Positions 42,583 through 51,369 are shown, numbered from the stretch's first letter. The stretch is 56,233 nucleotides of DNA from a bacterium (GCA_021323635.1 JAJPKQ010000033.1:1-56233); one strand, 5' to 3'. Numbers and translations are program-made. The notes: generated by a model from the sequence alone, not told the origin.

Positions 42583-43528
42583 GCAGCGCGGTCAAAAGCT
42601 CGACCGCCTGCAGCGCGAAGCCGTAGGCGAGCGCGTGCGCCGCGGAGACGCCGAAGGCGGCGAGGACGACCAGGCAGGCGGCCTGGAAGATGCCGACGTT
42701 GGAGGGCGTCGGCGGCAGGATCGCTGAGACATTGACCGCGAGCAGCACCGCGGCGGCGGCGACGAGCCCGTTGTGGGCGCCGAGCGCCAGCGCGAGCAGC
42801 ACGGCGTAGCAGGCAAGCCACTGCAGCGCCCATGCCGACAGCTGGGCGGCAAGCGCCGGCAACGCGTGGCGGGGTCGCGCAAAGACGACCATGCCGCGAC
42901 GGGCGAGTGCGAGGATGCGCTCGGCAAGCGCCGCCGCGCGGGCCGCGCGTGGCCTGCGCGAGCGCGCCAGCGCGCGCAGCAGGCGCGGCGCGAGCGCGAG
43001 CGCCACCACCGCGATGGCCGCCACCAGCGCGGCCGCATAGAGGCCCGACTCATGCCCGGCAAAGACCGAGACGCTTGAGAAGGTGACAAGCGCCAAGAGC
43101 GCCAGCGCGATCAGGTTCATCACCGTCTGGGAGAGCATCGTGCCCGCGACCAGCGGCAGCAGCGGCGCGGTGCGCCCGGGCAGGCGGCGGGCGAGGATCA
43201 CGGCGCGCGCCGGTTCGCCAAGCCGTCCAGGGAAGATCGCGGAGCCCATCACGCCGATCATCGCCGCGCGGATGATCGCCCCCATCGGCAGGCGCATCCT
43301 CGGCAGCGCCGCGCGCAGCACCTGCTGCCAGGAGAGCGCGCGCATCAGGAAGGCGCTCATCATCAGCGCGAAGGCGAGCGCGATCCAGGAGAGGCGGGCG
43401 TGCGCGAGCGCGCGCCCGACAGCGCCCAGGCTGACCTCGCTCAGGAGCAGCCCGACCGCGGCGGCGATCAGCGCGATCGCGGTGGTCAGAGCAAGCGCAC
43501 GCAGCCAGCGCGGCGAGCGCCCGGCCAA
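42449..43528 (-). CDS. Flippase-like membrane protein (LPG synthase TM / UPF0104, HpnL-like)
   Basis: 359 residues, about 8 membrane segments. [22 protein letters not shown] and [44 protein letters not shown] are the conserved loops of the flippase-like family that includes HpnL. Proximity to hopanoid genes suggests a role in hopanoid or lipid traffic, but it is transcribed the other way, 7 nt after thrC. The TTG start at 43528 is inferred from the spacing and the immediate membrane segment. The 3' end overlaps hpnH. Confidence 0.75.
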   Translation of the reverse strand: MAGRSPRWLRALALTTAIALIAAAVGLLLSEVSLGAVGRALAHARLSWIALAFALMMSAFLMRALSWQQVLRAALPRMRLPMGAIIRAAMIGVMGSAIFPGRLGEPARAVILARRLPGRTAPLLPLVAGTMLSQTVMNLIALALLALVTFSSVSVFAGHESGLYAAALVAAIAVVALALAPRLLRALARSRRPRAARAAALAERILALARRGMVVFARPRHALPALAAQLSAWALQWLACYAVLLALALGAHNGLVAAAAVLLAVNVSAILPPTPSNVGIFQAACLVVLAAFGVSAAHALAYGFALQAVELLTALLMGAPALVGEGMSWREVRSAALAQRQAMEQAPGSAGGDPSADLA

Positions 43529-43535
43529 CGCCGCC

Positions 43536-44846
43536 TCAGGCGGCCAGGCGCGCGCCGGCAGTGGCGCGCAGCTGCTCGAGCTCTGAGCGCATCGTCTCGG
43601 GCCTGGCCGGCACGGCGCTGGGCCAGGGCTTTACAGGGTGATCCTCGATCGTCTTCATGCCGTTGCCCGTGACCACGGTCACGACCGTATCCTCCGGCGC
43701 GATCGCGCCGGCGTCGATCAGCTTGATGAGCGAGGCGATCGCGGTCCCGCCGGCGGGCTCGGTCAGGACGCCCTCGGTCGCGCCAAGCAGGTCGATCGCG
43801 GCAAAGATCTCCGCGTCGCTGACCGTTGCCGCGCTGCCGCGGCGATCGGCCACCGCGGAGAGCACGAGCGGCGCGTCCCCGGGCGCGCCGATCGCCAGCG
43901 AATGGGCGGCGGTGGTCGGCTGCACGGGCGTGATCTCCGAGGCGCCCGCGATGATCGCGGAGGCGATCGGCGAGCAGCCCTCGGGCTGGGCGATGTGCAG
44001 CCGCGTGTGGGCGGTCTGCGCGAGGCCGACCAGCTCGAGCTCGCGCAGGCCCTTGTGCACGCGCGAGGAGAGCGTCCCGCCTGCGGCCGGCAGCACGATG
44101 TGATCGGGCGAGCGCCAGCCCAGCTGCTCGACGATCTCAAAGCCCTCGGTCTTGCCGCCCTCGGAGTAGTAGGGACGCAGGGTGATGTTCGCAAACTCAA
44201 GCCCCGACTCCTCAGCGAGGGCGCGGCAGGCGCGGTTGGCCTCGTCGTAGTTGGCGTCAAGCTGGCAGACGCCTGCGCCCAGCGCGCGGCAGAGCTTGGC
44301 CTTGGTCGGCTCGAGGCGGTTGGGGTAGAAGATGTAGGCGGGGATGCCTGCTGCGGCGGCGAGCGCTGCGACGGAGTGCCCGACGTTGCCGGTCGAGACG
44401 CAGCCGATCTCGTCCTTGCCCAGCTCGAGCAGGCGCGCGATCGACATCGAGACGACGCGGTCTTTGTAAGAGAAGGAGGGGCGCATCGTCGAGTCGTCCT
44501 TCAGATAGAGACGCTGCAGGCCCAGCTCCGCGCCCAGGCGCTGAGCGTGTATCAGCGGTGTGAAGCCGGAGTGGGTGCCGACGCGCGCGCACGCCTGGGC
44601 GTCGAGGATCGGCAGCAGCTCCGAGAAGCGCCAGATGCTCTGCGGGCGCTGCTCGGCGGGGAGCTCGCGGATCCGCTTGGCGGCAAGCTCGTAGTCGTAG
44701 GTGACGTCAAGCGAGCGGTTGCACTCCGGGCAGAAGGCGTCAGGCTCCGATAGCTCGAAGCGCCGCTCGCAGCGCGGGCAGATCAGCCCCGTCGCGGCAG
44801 AGCGCGTGAGGGTGTCTTGCCCTGATCTGTCGTTGCCTGCAGCCAT
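43536..44846 (-). CDS. thrC: Threonine synthase
   Basis: PLP enzyme converting O-phosphohomoserine to threonine. 436 residues. N-terminal zinc-ribbon (LICPRCERRF...FCPECNRS), PLP lysine in RPSFSYKDRVVSMSIARLLE, STGNVGHSVAALAAAAGI, and PAAGGTLSSRVHKGLRELE. ATG 44846 is chosen because MAAGNDRSGQDT leads directly to the ribbon; AGGAGG lies 13 nt upstream, somewhat far. Cysteate synthase and other homologues are less likely given the full length. Confidence 0.87.
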   Translation of the reverse strand: MAAGNDRSGQDTLTRSAATGLICPRCERRFELSEPDAFCPECNRSLDVTYDYELAAKRIRELPAEQRPQSIWRFSELLPILDAQACARVGTHSGFTPLIHAQRLGAELGLQRLYLKDDSTMRPSFSYKDRVVSMSIARLLELGKDEIGCVSTGNVGHSVAALAAAAGIPAYIFYPNRLEPTKAKLCRALGAGVCQLDANYDEANRACRALAEESGLEFANITLRPYYSEGGKTEGFEIVEQLGWRSPDHIVLPAAGGTLSSRVHKGLRELELVGLAQTAHTRLHIAQPEGCSPIASAIIAGASEITPVQPTTAAHSLAIGAPGDAPLVLSAVADRRGSAATVSDAEIFAAIDLLGATEGVLTEPAGGTAIASLIKLIDAGAIAPEDTVVTVVTGNGMKTIEDHPVKPWPSAVPARPETMRSELEQLRATAGARLAA

Positions 44847-44871
44847 CCGCCGTGTCTTGCCTCCTGGGGTG

Positions 44872-44877
44872 ATCTTA
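44872..44877 (-). promoter_or_regulatory. -10 TAAGAT for thrC, using the leuS stop codon
   Basis: On the minus strand TAAGAT begins with the TAA stop of leuS and ends 25 nt before the thrC ATG, with AGGAGG (44860-44865) between. Confidence 0.4.
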
Positions 44878-47169
44878 CGCGCTTTCGACCACCGCGTCGC
44901 TGTCGGGCGCAAGCTGCGCCTGCTCGAGCACCGCAGCGCCGCGCTGCTTCAGCTCGGTCGCAAAATGCGGGGCAAAGGGCTCGAGCAGCTCCAGCAGCAG
45001 CGCCAGGGCGGCCAGCAGCGCCTCCTGATCCTCGCGCCGCAGCTCGCCGCGCTTCTTGATCACCGGCGCCAGGAAGCTCTTGCGGATCCGTTCCTCGAAG
45101 CGCATCAGCTCGCGCACGGCCGTGTGCATCTCAAGCTCCGCGGTGGCCGCAAGGATGCGTGCCTGTGCGGTCTCACACCACCTCTGCAGCTTGCGGCGGA
45201 GGTGATCGGTCGCAAGCTTGGGCGGCTCGCCGAGGGCGCTCTGAAGCTCCGCTGGCGGCGTCGCAAAGGCCTCCAGCGAGAAGGACCAGAGGTTGCGCAG
45301 GAAGCGGTTGCAGTGGGCGACCGCGCTCTCGGTCCAGTTGAGCGAGCGCTGGGGGCGCGCGGCCCAAAGCACGGCAAGGCGCAGCGTGTCTGCGCCGACC
45401 TCGGCGACCAGCTCGTCAGGCTCGACGACGTTGCCCAGGTGCTTTGACATCTTGCGACCGTCGCGGATCACCATCTCGTGCATCAGCGCGCCCGCGAAGG
45501 GCTCGCCCGCAGAGAGGAAGCCCAGATGGCCGCTGTCGCGCAGCGCCTTGGTCACGATGCGCTGGTCGAACATGAAGTTGCCCGAGTCCGAGCCGGCGAC
45601 GAGGCGCTCAGAGGGCAGCCAGGCGCGCAGCTCATCGAGCGCCAGGATCTGCTCAAGCGGGAGCTCGCGGCACTCCGGCGGCACGCAGGCGGGGATCCAC
45701 AGCCAGAGCGCGTCAAAGTGGCAGTCGAGGGTGTCGGTCTCACGGCGCGCGGGACCCTGGCAGCGCGGGCAGTCGGTCTCATAGAAGGATGGCGCGCTCG
45801 CCAGCGGGTTCTCCGCGCCGGTGGGCTGCAGCTCTGCGGGCAGCTCCAGCGGCAGCTCGGATGCGCTCAGCGGCACGGTGCCGCAGCGCTCGCAGTAGAC
45901 GATCGGGATCGGCGTGCCCCAGTAGCGCTGGCGGGAGATCGAGAAGTCCCGCGCGCGGTAGCGCACGGCGGCGCGCGGCTCGATCGCGCTGCCCGCCGGC
46001 GCGCCGGCGCCCTCCTGGTGCTCGGGCAGCGCGAGCTGGAGGCGCTCGGCGATCACGCCGTCGGTGCGGTCGCAGGCGGGGATGCCCAGGACCGCGGTGG
46101 GGCCGAAGCGCTGGTCGACGAGCGGCGAGATCACCACCGGCAGCCGACCGGATCCGACGGGCGCGCGCACGGCAAGGCCGGTGTCGATCAGCGGCACCGC
46201 CCGCGCATCGCGCGCGGAGCGCGCGAAGCCGCCCAGGCGCAGCTCCTCAAGCGCGCCGGCGACGCGCTCGTCCGCGACCCAGCGCTCCAGCTCCGGGTGG
46301 CGCGGGGAGATCGCCACGAAGGCGGCTGCAGCAAGCGCATCGCCGTGCGGGGTGAAGGCGGTCAGCGTGAAGCCCTCCCTGTGAGCGTCGGGGAGGTCGA
46401 CCTCGACGCCCTCCAGGCGCCCGAGCACTTCGCGCTGAGAGCCGAGCGCGGTCTCTTCCCAGAGGGAAAGCTCGGCCGCGCGGGCGTCGTTCTCGGGGAC
46501 GTAGGCGGAGATCCGCAGCAGCCACTGGGGGCGCTCAAGCAGGATGACCGGGCCGTGGCAGCGCCAGCAGTGCCCGTCCTCGACCTGGATCGACGCCAGG
46601 GTCGTGTTGCAGGAGGGGCAGAAGTCGACGCTGCCGGTGCCGCGATAGATCAGGCCGCGCTCCAGCAGCGTCAGGAACAGCCACTGCGACCAGCGGTACA
46701 TGGAAGGGTCGGAGCTGACGAAGGAGCGATCCCAGTTGAAGGAGAAGCCAAGTCGCTTGAGCTGGCCGGTCATCCGCTGCGCGCAGCGCGCGACCCACGC
46801 GCTCGGGTGCACCCCGGCGGCGATCGCGCCCAGCTCCGCGGGCAGCCCGAAGGAGTCGTAGCCGAACGCAAAGAGCACGTTGTCACCGCGCGCGCGGCAG
46901 TAGCGGGCGTAGGCGTCGCCGATCGCATAGGAGCGGACGTGGCCCATGTGGATGTTCCCCGAGGTGAAGGGGGCGGAGGCCTTGATGTAGATCCAGCGCG
47001 GTCGCGCAAGCGGCTGGGGCGAGAGCCCGGCCGCGGCCGCCCCTTCTGCCGCGCCCTCTGCGCCGGCCAGGGGCGCAAGGAAGGCGCGCTCGCGCTCCCA
47101 GCGCTCCTGGAGCGCGGTCTCGATGCGCTGGTGGTCGTAAGGGGGGAGCTTGTTGGCGGCGCTCTGCAC
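44875..47169 (-). CDS. leuS: Leucyl-tRNA synthetase, short form with eroded editing domain
   Basis: 764 residues; most LeuRS are 800-970. HIGH motif HMGH at 74-77 in SGNIHMGHVRSYAIGDAYARY, KMSKH at 573-577, ISRQRYWGTPIPIVYCERCG, and LNWTESAVAHCNRFLRNLW. The CP1 editing domain is shrunken: the family's TTRPDT element reads TPHGDA, and the later PAHDxRD element reads PACDRTD, so mischarging correction may be lost. Whether another LeuRS exists cannot be seen. GTG start 6 nt after TAAGCT. Confidence 0.85.
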   Translation of the reverse strand: MQSAANKLPPYDHQRIETALQERWERERAFLAPLAGAEGAAEGAAAAGLSPQPLARPRWIYIKASAPFTSGNIHMGHVRSYAIGDAYARYCRARGDNVLFAFGYDSFGLPAELGAIAAGVHPSAWVARCAQRMTGQLKRLGFSFNWDRSFVSSDPSMYRWSQWLFLTLLERGLIYRGTGSVDFCPSCNTTLASIQVEDGHCWRCHGPVILLERPQWLLRISAYVPENDARAAELSLWEETALGSQREVLGRLEGVEVDLPDAHREGFTLTAFTPHGDALAAAAFVAISPRHPELERWVADERVAGALEELRLGGFARSARDARAVPLIDTGLAVRAPVGSGRLPVVISPLVDQRFGPTAVLGIPACDRTDGVIAERLQLALPEHQEGAGAPAGSAIEPRAAVRYRARDFSISRQRYWGTPIPIVYCERCGTVPLSASELPLELPAELQPTGAENPLASAPSFYETDCPRCQGPARRETDTLDCHFDALWLWIPACVPPECRELPLEQILALDELRAWLPSERLVAGSDSGNFMFDQRIVTKALRDSGHLGFLSAGEPFAGALMHEMVIRDGRKMSKHLGNVVEPDELVAEVGADTLRLAVLWAARPQRSLNWTESAVAHCNRFLRNLWSFSLEAFATPPAELQSALGEPPKLATDHLRRKLQRWCETAQARILAATAELEMHTAVRELMRFEERIRKSFLAPVIKKRGELRREDQEALLAALALLLELLEPFAPHFATELKQRGAAVLEQAQLAPDSDAVVESA

Positions 47170-47175
47170 CAGCGC

Positions 47176-47181
47176 AGCTTA
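47176..47181 (-). promoter_or_regulatory. -10 TAAGCT for leuS
   Basis: Read on the minus strand TAAGCT ends 6 nt before the leuS GTG at 47169, again leaderless in form. Confidence 0.5.
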
Positions 47182-47316
47182 GAAGGCCGCGCCTAAAGCG
47201 CTTGGCGCGGATGCGCCGGCCTTAGGCTGCCGCAGCTGCACGCGCCGTGGCTGTGGACGCCTGCGCGGAGCGCGCAGCAAGCGGCAACGCCGCCTGTGGC
47301 TATCGTGCCTTCTCAT

Positions 47317-47330
47317 CGAACATATGTTCG
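47317..47330 (+). promoter_or_regulatory. LexA (SOS) box
   Basis: CGAACATATGTTCG is a perfect 14-bp palindrome that fits the Gram-positive/actinobacterial SOS consensus CGAACRNRYGTTCG at every position. It lies 43 nt before ATG 47374, and TATGTT within it could be the -10, so bound LexA would block the promoter. leuS starts about 150 nt away in the other direction with its own hexamer. Confidence 0.8.
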
Positions 47331-47373
47331 CATCCGGCAACCAGGAGCGAAAGCAGAGAGCGAGGTGGTGAAG

Positions 47374-47823
47374 ATGAGAACAATCGGCGAGGCGCGCCTT
47401 GCGCACAGCGCGGCGATCAGCGCCGCACGCGAGCTGGGCGCGCGTCTGGCCGCGGCGGTGGAGGCGCGCGGCAGTTGCGGCGAGTCGCCGAGCGCGCTGC
47501 TCTGCGAGCTGCGCCGCAGCTGCGCAGAGGTGGCGGTGCTGGGCGCGCAGATTGCCCACAGCCAGGCCGCCGGGCGGCTGCCGGGCGGCGAGAGCCCCGC
47601 GGAGCTGCTGGCGCGCCTGCGGGCGCTGGCGCTGGAGCGCAGCGCGCTGCGCCTGGCGGCGGCTGCGCAATGGCGCGCGAGCGCGTCTGCAAGCGCTCGG
47701 CGGCCGGCGCGCGCGCTCGATTCGGCGGCGCTCGAGCGCCGCCTTGCCGAGCTTGCCGCCGAGCAGGTTGAGCTGCGCGCGCGCCTTGAAGAGCACAACT
47801 GGACGACCGCGCTGATCGGCTGA
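47374..47823 (+). CDS. Hypothetical coiled-coil protein, probably SOS-regulated
   Basis: 149 residues, no membrane segment. Mostly helical: MRTIGEARLAHSAAISAARELGARLAAAVEAR, LCELRRSCAEVAVLGAQIAHSQ, then SAALERRLAELAAEQVELRARLEEHNW. ATG 47374 is preceded by GAGGTGG. The SOS box just upstream implies induction by DNA damage. It does not resemble LexA, RecA, DNA polymerases or the known division inhibitors, which usually carry a membrane or LysM segment. Function unknown; a damage-response regulator or checkpoint is possible. Confidence 0.65.
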   Translation: MRTIGEARLAHSAAISAARELGARLAAAVEARGSCGESPSALLCELRRSCAEVAVLGAQIAHSQAAGRLPGGESPAELLARLRALALERSALRLAAAAQWRASASASARRPARALDSAALERRLAELAAEQVELRARLEEHNWTTALIG

Positions 47824-47846
47824 GGGGAGTGGCTCGATCATGGGGC

Positions 47847-47852
47847 TAGGCT
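47847..47852 (+). promoter_or_regulatory. -10 TAGGCT for the Uma2-like gene
   Basis: TAGGCT ends 6 nt before ATG 47859, leaderless form. Confidence 0.5.
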
Positions 47853-47858
47853 TGGCGC

Positions 47859-48380
47859 ATGGCGACGCTCGTCCTTGACCCCGAGCCGCTTGAGCTGCGC
47901 GCGCTGCGCGAGCGACGCCGCCGGCTCGGCCAGGATCGCTTCGACGAGGTCTGGGGTGGGGTGTACCACATGAAGCCCGCCCCCGGATACGCGCATGCGG
48001 TCACCGAGCCGCAGGTCCTGGCGCTGCTGCACGCCGCCGGTCGCGCTGCCGGGCTGACGCCGATCGGGCAGTTCAACCTCGGCGGCCGTGAGGACTACCG
48101 GGTTCCCGACGGTGGGCTGCTCTGCTCTGCGGCGAGCGGAGCGCCCGTCTACCTGAGCACGGCAGCGCTGGTCGTGGAGATCGTCTCGCCTGGCGATGAG
48201 AGCTTCGACAAGCTCCCCTTCTATGCCGAGCACGGGGTCGACGAGGCGCTGCTGGTCGACCCGCAGCGGCGCGAGGTGCGCTGGCTGGCGCTGCGCGAAG
48301 GCACCTACGCCGCTGTGGAGCGCAGCGCCCTGATCGACCTTGGGCGGGAGCAGCTCGAGGCGCAGATCAGGTGGCCATGA
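47859..48380 (+). CDS. Uma2-family (DUF820) putative endonuclease
   Basis: 173 residues. The PD-(D/E)XK-like core is visible: YRVPDGGLLC (Asp), LVVEIVSPGDESFDKLPFYAEHGVDEALLVDPQRREV (Glu, Lys). The FDEVWGGVYHMKPAPGYAHAVTEPQVL start is typical. The family is abundant in cyanobacteria and Actinobacteria but no substrate has been shown. No partner gene is obvious. It is followed by a 132-nt gap before the NlpC/P60 gene in which nothing convincing was recognised. Confidence 0.8.
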   Translation: MATLVLDPEPLELRALRERRRRLGQDRFDEVWGGVYHMKPAPGYAHAVTEPQVLALLHAAGRAAGLTPIGQFNLGGREDYRVPDGGLLCSAASGAPVYLSTAALVVEIVSPGDESFDKLPFYAEHGVDEALLVDPQRREVRWLALREGTYAAVERSALIDLGREQLEAQIRWP

Positions 48381-48512
48381 GGAGCCTCCTGCGGGGCTGC
48401 TTCTGCCTACGCAAGCTTCCTGCACGCGGCACGTTGATCGCCGGCAGGGCAATCCGTCCAGAATCGCCGGCAGAGGCGATTGATCTGCATCTCGCTGCCG
48501 ATCGGCGCAGCG

Positions 48513-49643
48513 ATGAGCGCGCTTCATCGGCACGGCCGCCGCAGGGCAGGCGCAGCGCCGCCGTCGCCGCCGGGCGGCCGGGTCTGCGTGCGGGCGCTGC
48601 TTTGCGCCCTCTTTGCAGCTGCCGCCGCGGCGCCGCCGGCGCTTTGGCAGGTCGCAGGTGTGGCTGTGGCAAGGGAGTCCGGGGCCAAGGGGGCGCGCAC
48701 GCGCGCCAACTTCGACCTCGGCGCCCAGCACGCGGTGGTCGCAGCTGGGCTGATGAGCGCCGAAGGGCGCTCCTTCGGCGGCGGGCGGGCGCTCTCGGCG
48801 ACGAGCACGTCGGCTGCGCTCACAAAGCTCGCTGAAGCGCTGCAAGCCCGCGGGCTCAGCTCAGCGGTAGCGGCGCGCGCCGGGCACGGGCCCGTGAGCA
48901 TGGTGTCGTTCGACGCGCTGCTCGTCGACACCCTTGGCCTCAGCGCAACCGCGGCGCACGTGCAGCAGGTGGCAGCCGGCGCCGGCCTGCGCCCGCCGTG
49001 GTACTTCGGCAGCGAGGTCGTCGCTCGCTTCCTCGGCCTGCGCTATGAGCAGCCGATCGGCTTTGAAGCGCTCGACCTCTACCCCGGCGAAGCGCTCACC
49101 CGCGCGGAAGCGGCCTACTCGCTTGCCAAGGCGCTTGCGCTGAGCGAAGGCGACATCGTCGGGGCGCGCGAAGCGCTGGGGGCCTTTGCGCTGCCCCGCT
49201 ACAGCGCAGATCAGCTTGAGCCGCTGCGCATCGCCGTCTCGCTGATCGGCTACCCCTACGTCTGGGGCGGCACGACCGATGGCACCGAAGATGGCCTTGC
49301 GCACGGCGGCTTTGACTGCTCGGGCTTCATCTGGCGCGTCTACAAGCTCTCGGGGCTGCCGTGGGGCGAAGCGATCAGGGGTCGCACCGCGGCCGCCCAG
49401 GCCGGTGAAATCCCCAAGCGCGCGAGGCTGCGCGTCGCGCAGCTGCGCCCGGGCGATCTGCTCTTCTTCGGCAGCGCCGGCTACAACGGCAAGGTTACGG
49501 AAAGGTCTATTGATCACGAGGGCCTCTACCTCGGCGACAACTGGGTGATCCACTCCTCCGAAGAGGGCGTCTACGTCCTGCCCCTGCAGGGCAGCTGGCT
49601 GGGTGAGAGCTTCTCCTTCGGCCGGCGCGTGCTGGCGCATTAG
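48513..49643 (+). CDS. Secreted NlpC/P60 peptidoglycan hydrolase with SLH-like region
   Basis: 376 residues. A basic start and hydrophobic stretch (VCVRALLCALFAAAAAAPPALW) form a signal peptide. The middle (about 55-215) has two S-layer-homology-like repeats, the second ending GEALTRAEAAYSLAKAL. The C-terminal NlpC/P60 domain has Cys269 in GGFDCSGFIWRVYK, His335 in SIDHEGLYLG and His347 in WVIHSS, so the catalytic residues are present. It probably cleaves stem peptides in the cell wall. The SLH part could anchor it to wall polymers. Confidence 0.85.
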   Translation: MSALHRHGRRRAGAAPPSPPGGRVCVRALLCALFAAAAAAPPALWQVAGVAVARESGAKGARTRANFDLGAQHAVVAAGLMSAEGRSFGGGRALSATSTSAALTKLAEALQARGLSSAVAARAGHGPVSMVSFDALLVDTLGLSATAAHVQQVAAGAGLRPPWYFGSEVVARFLGLRYEQPIGFEALDLYPGEALTRAEAAYSLAKALALSEGDIVGAREALGAFALPRYSADQLEPLRIAVSLIGYPYVWGGTTDGTEDGLAHGGFDCSGFIWRVYKLSGLPWGEAIRGRTAAAQAGEIPKRARLRVAQLRPGDLLFFGSAGYNGKVTERSIDHEGLYLGDNWVIHSSEEGVYVLPLQGSWLGESFSFGRRVLAH

Positions 49644-49668
49644 CGCTCAGCCGTCGTCGGGGCGCGCT

Positions 49669-51354
49669 TTAGTGCAGGTGCGCCTGCACTTCGGCGTCAA
49701 GCACCCCGAGCGAGGCGTATTCGCCGATGTGCAGCCCCACGACCTTGCCCTGCGGCGAGATGAAGATCGTGTCCGGCAGGCCAGTCACCGGAGCGAGCGA
49801 GTTGAGGCCCGCCTGCGTCGTCTGGTAGCTGGGATAGCTCAGCCGATGGCCCGCCAGAAAGGAGCGTGCGGAGCCGAGCGGGTCTTCGGTGTCGGCGCCC
49901 AGGAAGGCGACCTGGGCCCCGAAGCGCAGCGAGGCGCTCTCGAGCAGGGGCGCCTCCTGCTGGCAGGGGGTGCACCACGAGGCCCACGCGTTGACGACGA
50001 TCGGATGGCCGCGCAGGGCGGCGATGCGCGCTGAGAGCGCGCGCTGGCCGCCGGGCAGGATCTCGCCGCCCTCGGCGTGGAGCGCCGCAAGCGGCGCCGG
50101 CGAGCCCGCCAGCGCGCGGGCAGCGCTCTGTTGATCGGGGCTGGCCTTGCTCAGGGCGGCGCGGATCTGCGCGATCAGCGCGCTCTCGCTGGGCCAGCCC
50201 GAGGCGGCCACGTCGTAGTACCAGAGGACCTTGCCGCTCGCGGAGGTGAGCACCAGCCAGGGCTCTTCTTCGAGCTGATAGAGGTCCGCGAGGCGACCGC
50301 TCTGATCGATCGCCACCGGGTAGGCGAGCGCGGCAGGCAGCGTCCGCACGAGCGCGGGCAGCGCTGACGCGGAGGGCTCGACCGGCGCGAGGTCAACCGC
50401 AACCAGCTCAGGCAGGCCGGCGGCCGCCGCGCCTGTGGCATAGGTGTTAAGCGAGTCAAGGCGCGCGGCGAGGTCTTCGACCTCACGGTCCCAGGTCGCA
50501 AAGAAGAGCAGCAGGTGCGGGGCGCCGGTTGCGCCCAGCCGCAGCCTGCCGCCCGCGAGCGTTGGCAGCGTGATCGCTTGGTGGGCGGAGTAGGGGGCCG
50601 GGCGCCGGTAGGAGAGCGAGGAGCGCACCTGCGGGTGGCCTGGCAGCAGCGATGAGAGCTCGCGGGCCAAGATCTGCGCCTGCTGGTCTCGCCCGGCAAA
50701 TGCCGTCGGGGTCATGTAGACCTTGACGAGGTCCCCAGCGGGGCTGATGATGTAGACGGCCGGGGTGTGGTCGATCTGGCCGTGGATCACGCGCGCTTCG
50801 ATGCCGTACTGGTGCCAGACGTGCCTGAGCGCGGGAAGCTGAGCGGTGAGGAAGTACCACTGGCGCATCAGGCCGTGCACTGCCGAGTAGCTGCGCACGT
50901 CAGCGACGCTTGTGGCGGTGGGGTTGGCGTCGACGCCCAGCAGCTGTACCTCGCTGCCGGCGCTGCCGAGCATGCGCTTGGCAAGCGCCATCTCGGCGGT
51001 GGTCAGCGGGCAGACGCCGAGGCACTGCGGATCGTTGAAGGCAAGCACGACCGCCTTGCCGCGGAAGGAGGCCAGCGAGACGCGTCGGCCAAACTGGTCG
51101 GTGAGGGTGAAGCCCGGCGCGGGCCTGCCGGGCAGCGCCGTGCCCGGTTCAAGTTCGGGGTTGGCCTCAAGCGGGCTTATGGCGCCAGTTGGGCGCTCGG
51201 GCAGGAGCAGCGAAAGCGCGATCGCAAGCGCGATCGCGGGCGCCAGCGCCAGCAGGTAGGGCGAGTGCGTGAGCGCCCAGCGCAGGCGTGCCTGCCACCT
51301 GCCGCCATTTGCGCCCTGCGGCGCTTGCTGGTGGGGCGGCGCCTGCGCTGACAT
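49669..51354 (-). CDS. Triple thioredoxin-fold fusion: Sco1/SenC - degenerate domain - TlpA
   Basis: 561 residues. One membrane segment (about 32-52) then domain 1 with the copper-site DPQCLGVCPLT (Cys111, Cys115) and later VIHGQIDHTPAVYIISP whose His matches Sco1. Domain 2 (about 270-410) has the fold (HLLLFFATWDREVEDLAARLD) but no cysteines. Domain 3 has AWASWCTPCQQEAPLLE with CxxC at 461-464, typical of TlpA/ResA. It may deliver copper or reducing power for cytochrome oxidase assembly outside the membrane. No cox genes lie nearby. ATG 51354 gives MSAQAPPHQQ. Confidence 0.8.
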   Translation of the reverse strand: MSAQAPPHQQAPQGANGGRWQARLRWALTHSPYLLALAPAIALAIALSLLLPERPTGAISPLEANPELEPGTALPGRPAPGFTLTDQFGRRVSLASFRGKAVVLAFNDPQCLGVCPLTTAEMALAKRMLGSAGSEVQLLGVDANPTATSVADVRSYSAVHGLMRQWYFLTAQLPALRHVWHQYGIEARVIHGQIDHTPAVYIISPAGDLVKVYMTPTAFAGRDQQAQILARELSSLLPGHPQVRSSLSYRRPAPYSAHQAITLPTLAGGRLRLGATGAPHLLLFFATWDREVEDLAARLDSLNTYATGAAAAGLPELVAVDLAPVEPSASALPALVRTLPAALAYPVAIDQSGRLADLYQLEEEPWLVLTSASGKVLWYYDVAASGWPSESALIAQIRAALSKASPDQQSAARALAGSPAPLAALHAEGGEILPGGQRALSARIAALRGHPIVVNAWASWCTPCQQEAPLLESASLRFGAQVAFLGADTEDPLGSARSFLAGHRLSYPSYQTTQAGLNSLAPVTGLPDTIFISPQGKVVGLHIGEYASLGVLDAEVQAHLH

Positions 51355-51363
51355 CGGCGTCCG

Positions 51364-51369
51364 ATTATC
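51364..51369 (-). promoter_or_regulatory. -10 GATAAT for the Sco1-TlpA gene
   Basis: On the minus strand GATAAT ends 9 nt before ATG 51354, close to the TATAAT ideal; it decides this start over GTG-type upstream codons. Confidence 0.4.

Noticed and set aside
48381-48512. Possible c-di-AMP (ydaO) riboswitch before the NlpC/P60 gene
   Set aside because: Such riboswitches often precede this gene type, but the conserved sequence blocks could not be found in the 132-nt gap.
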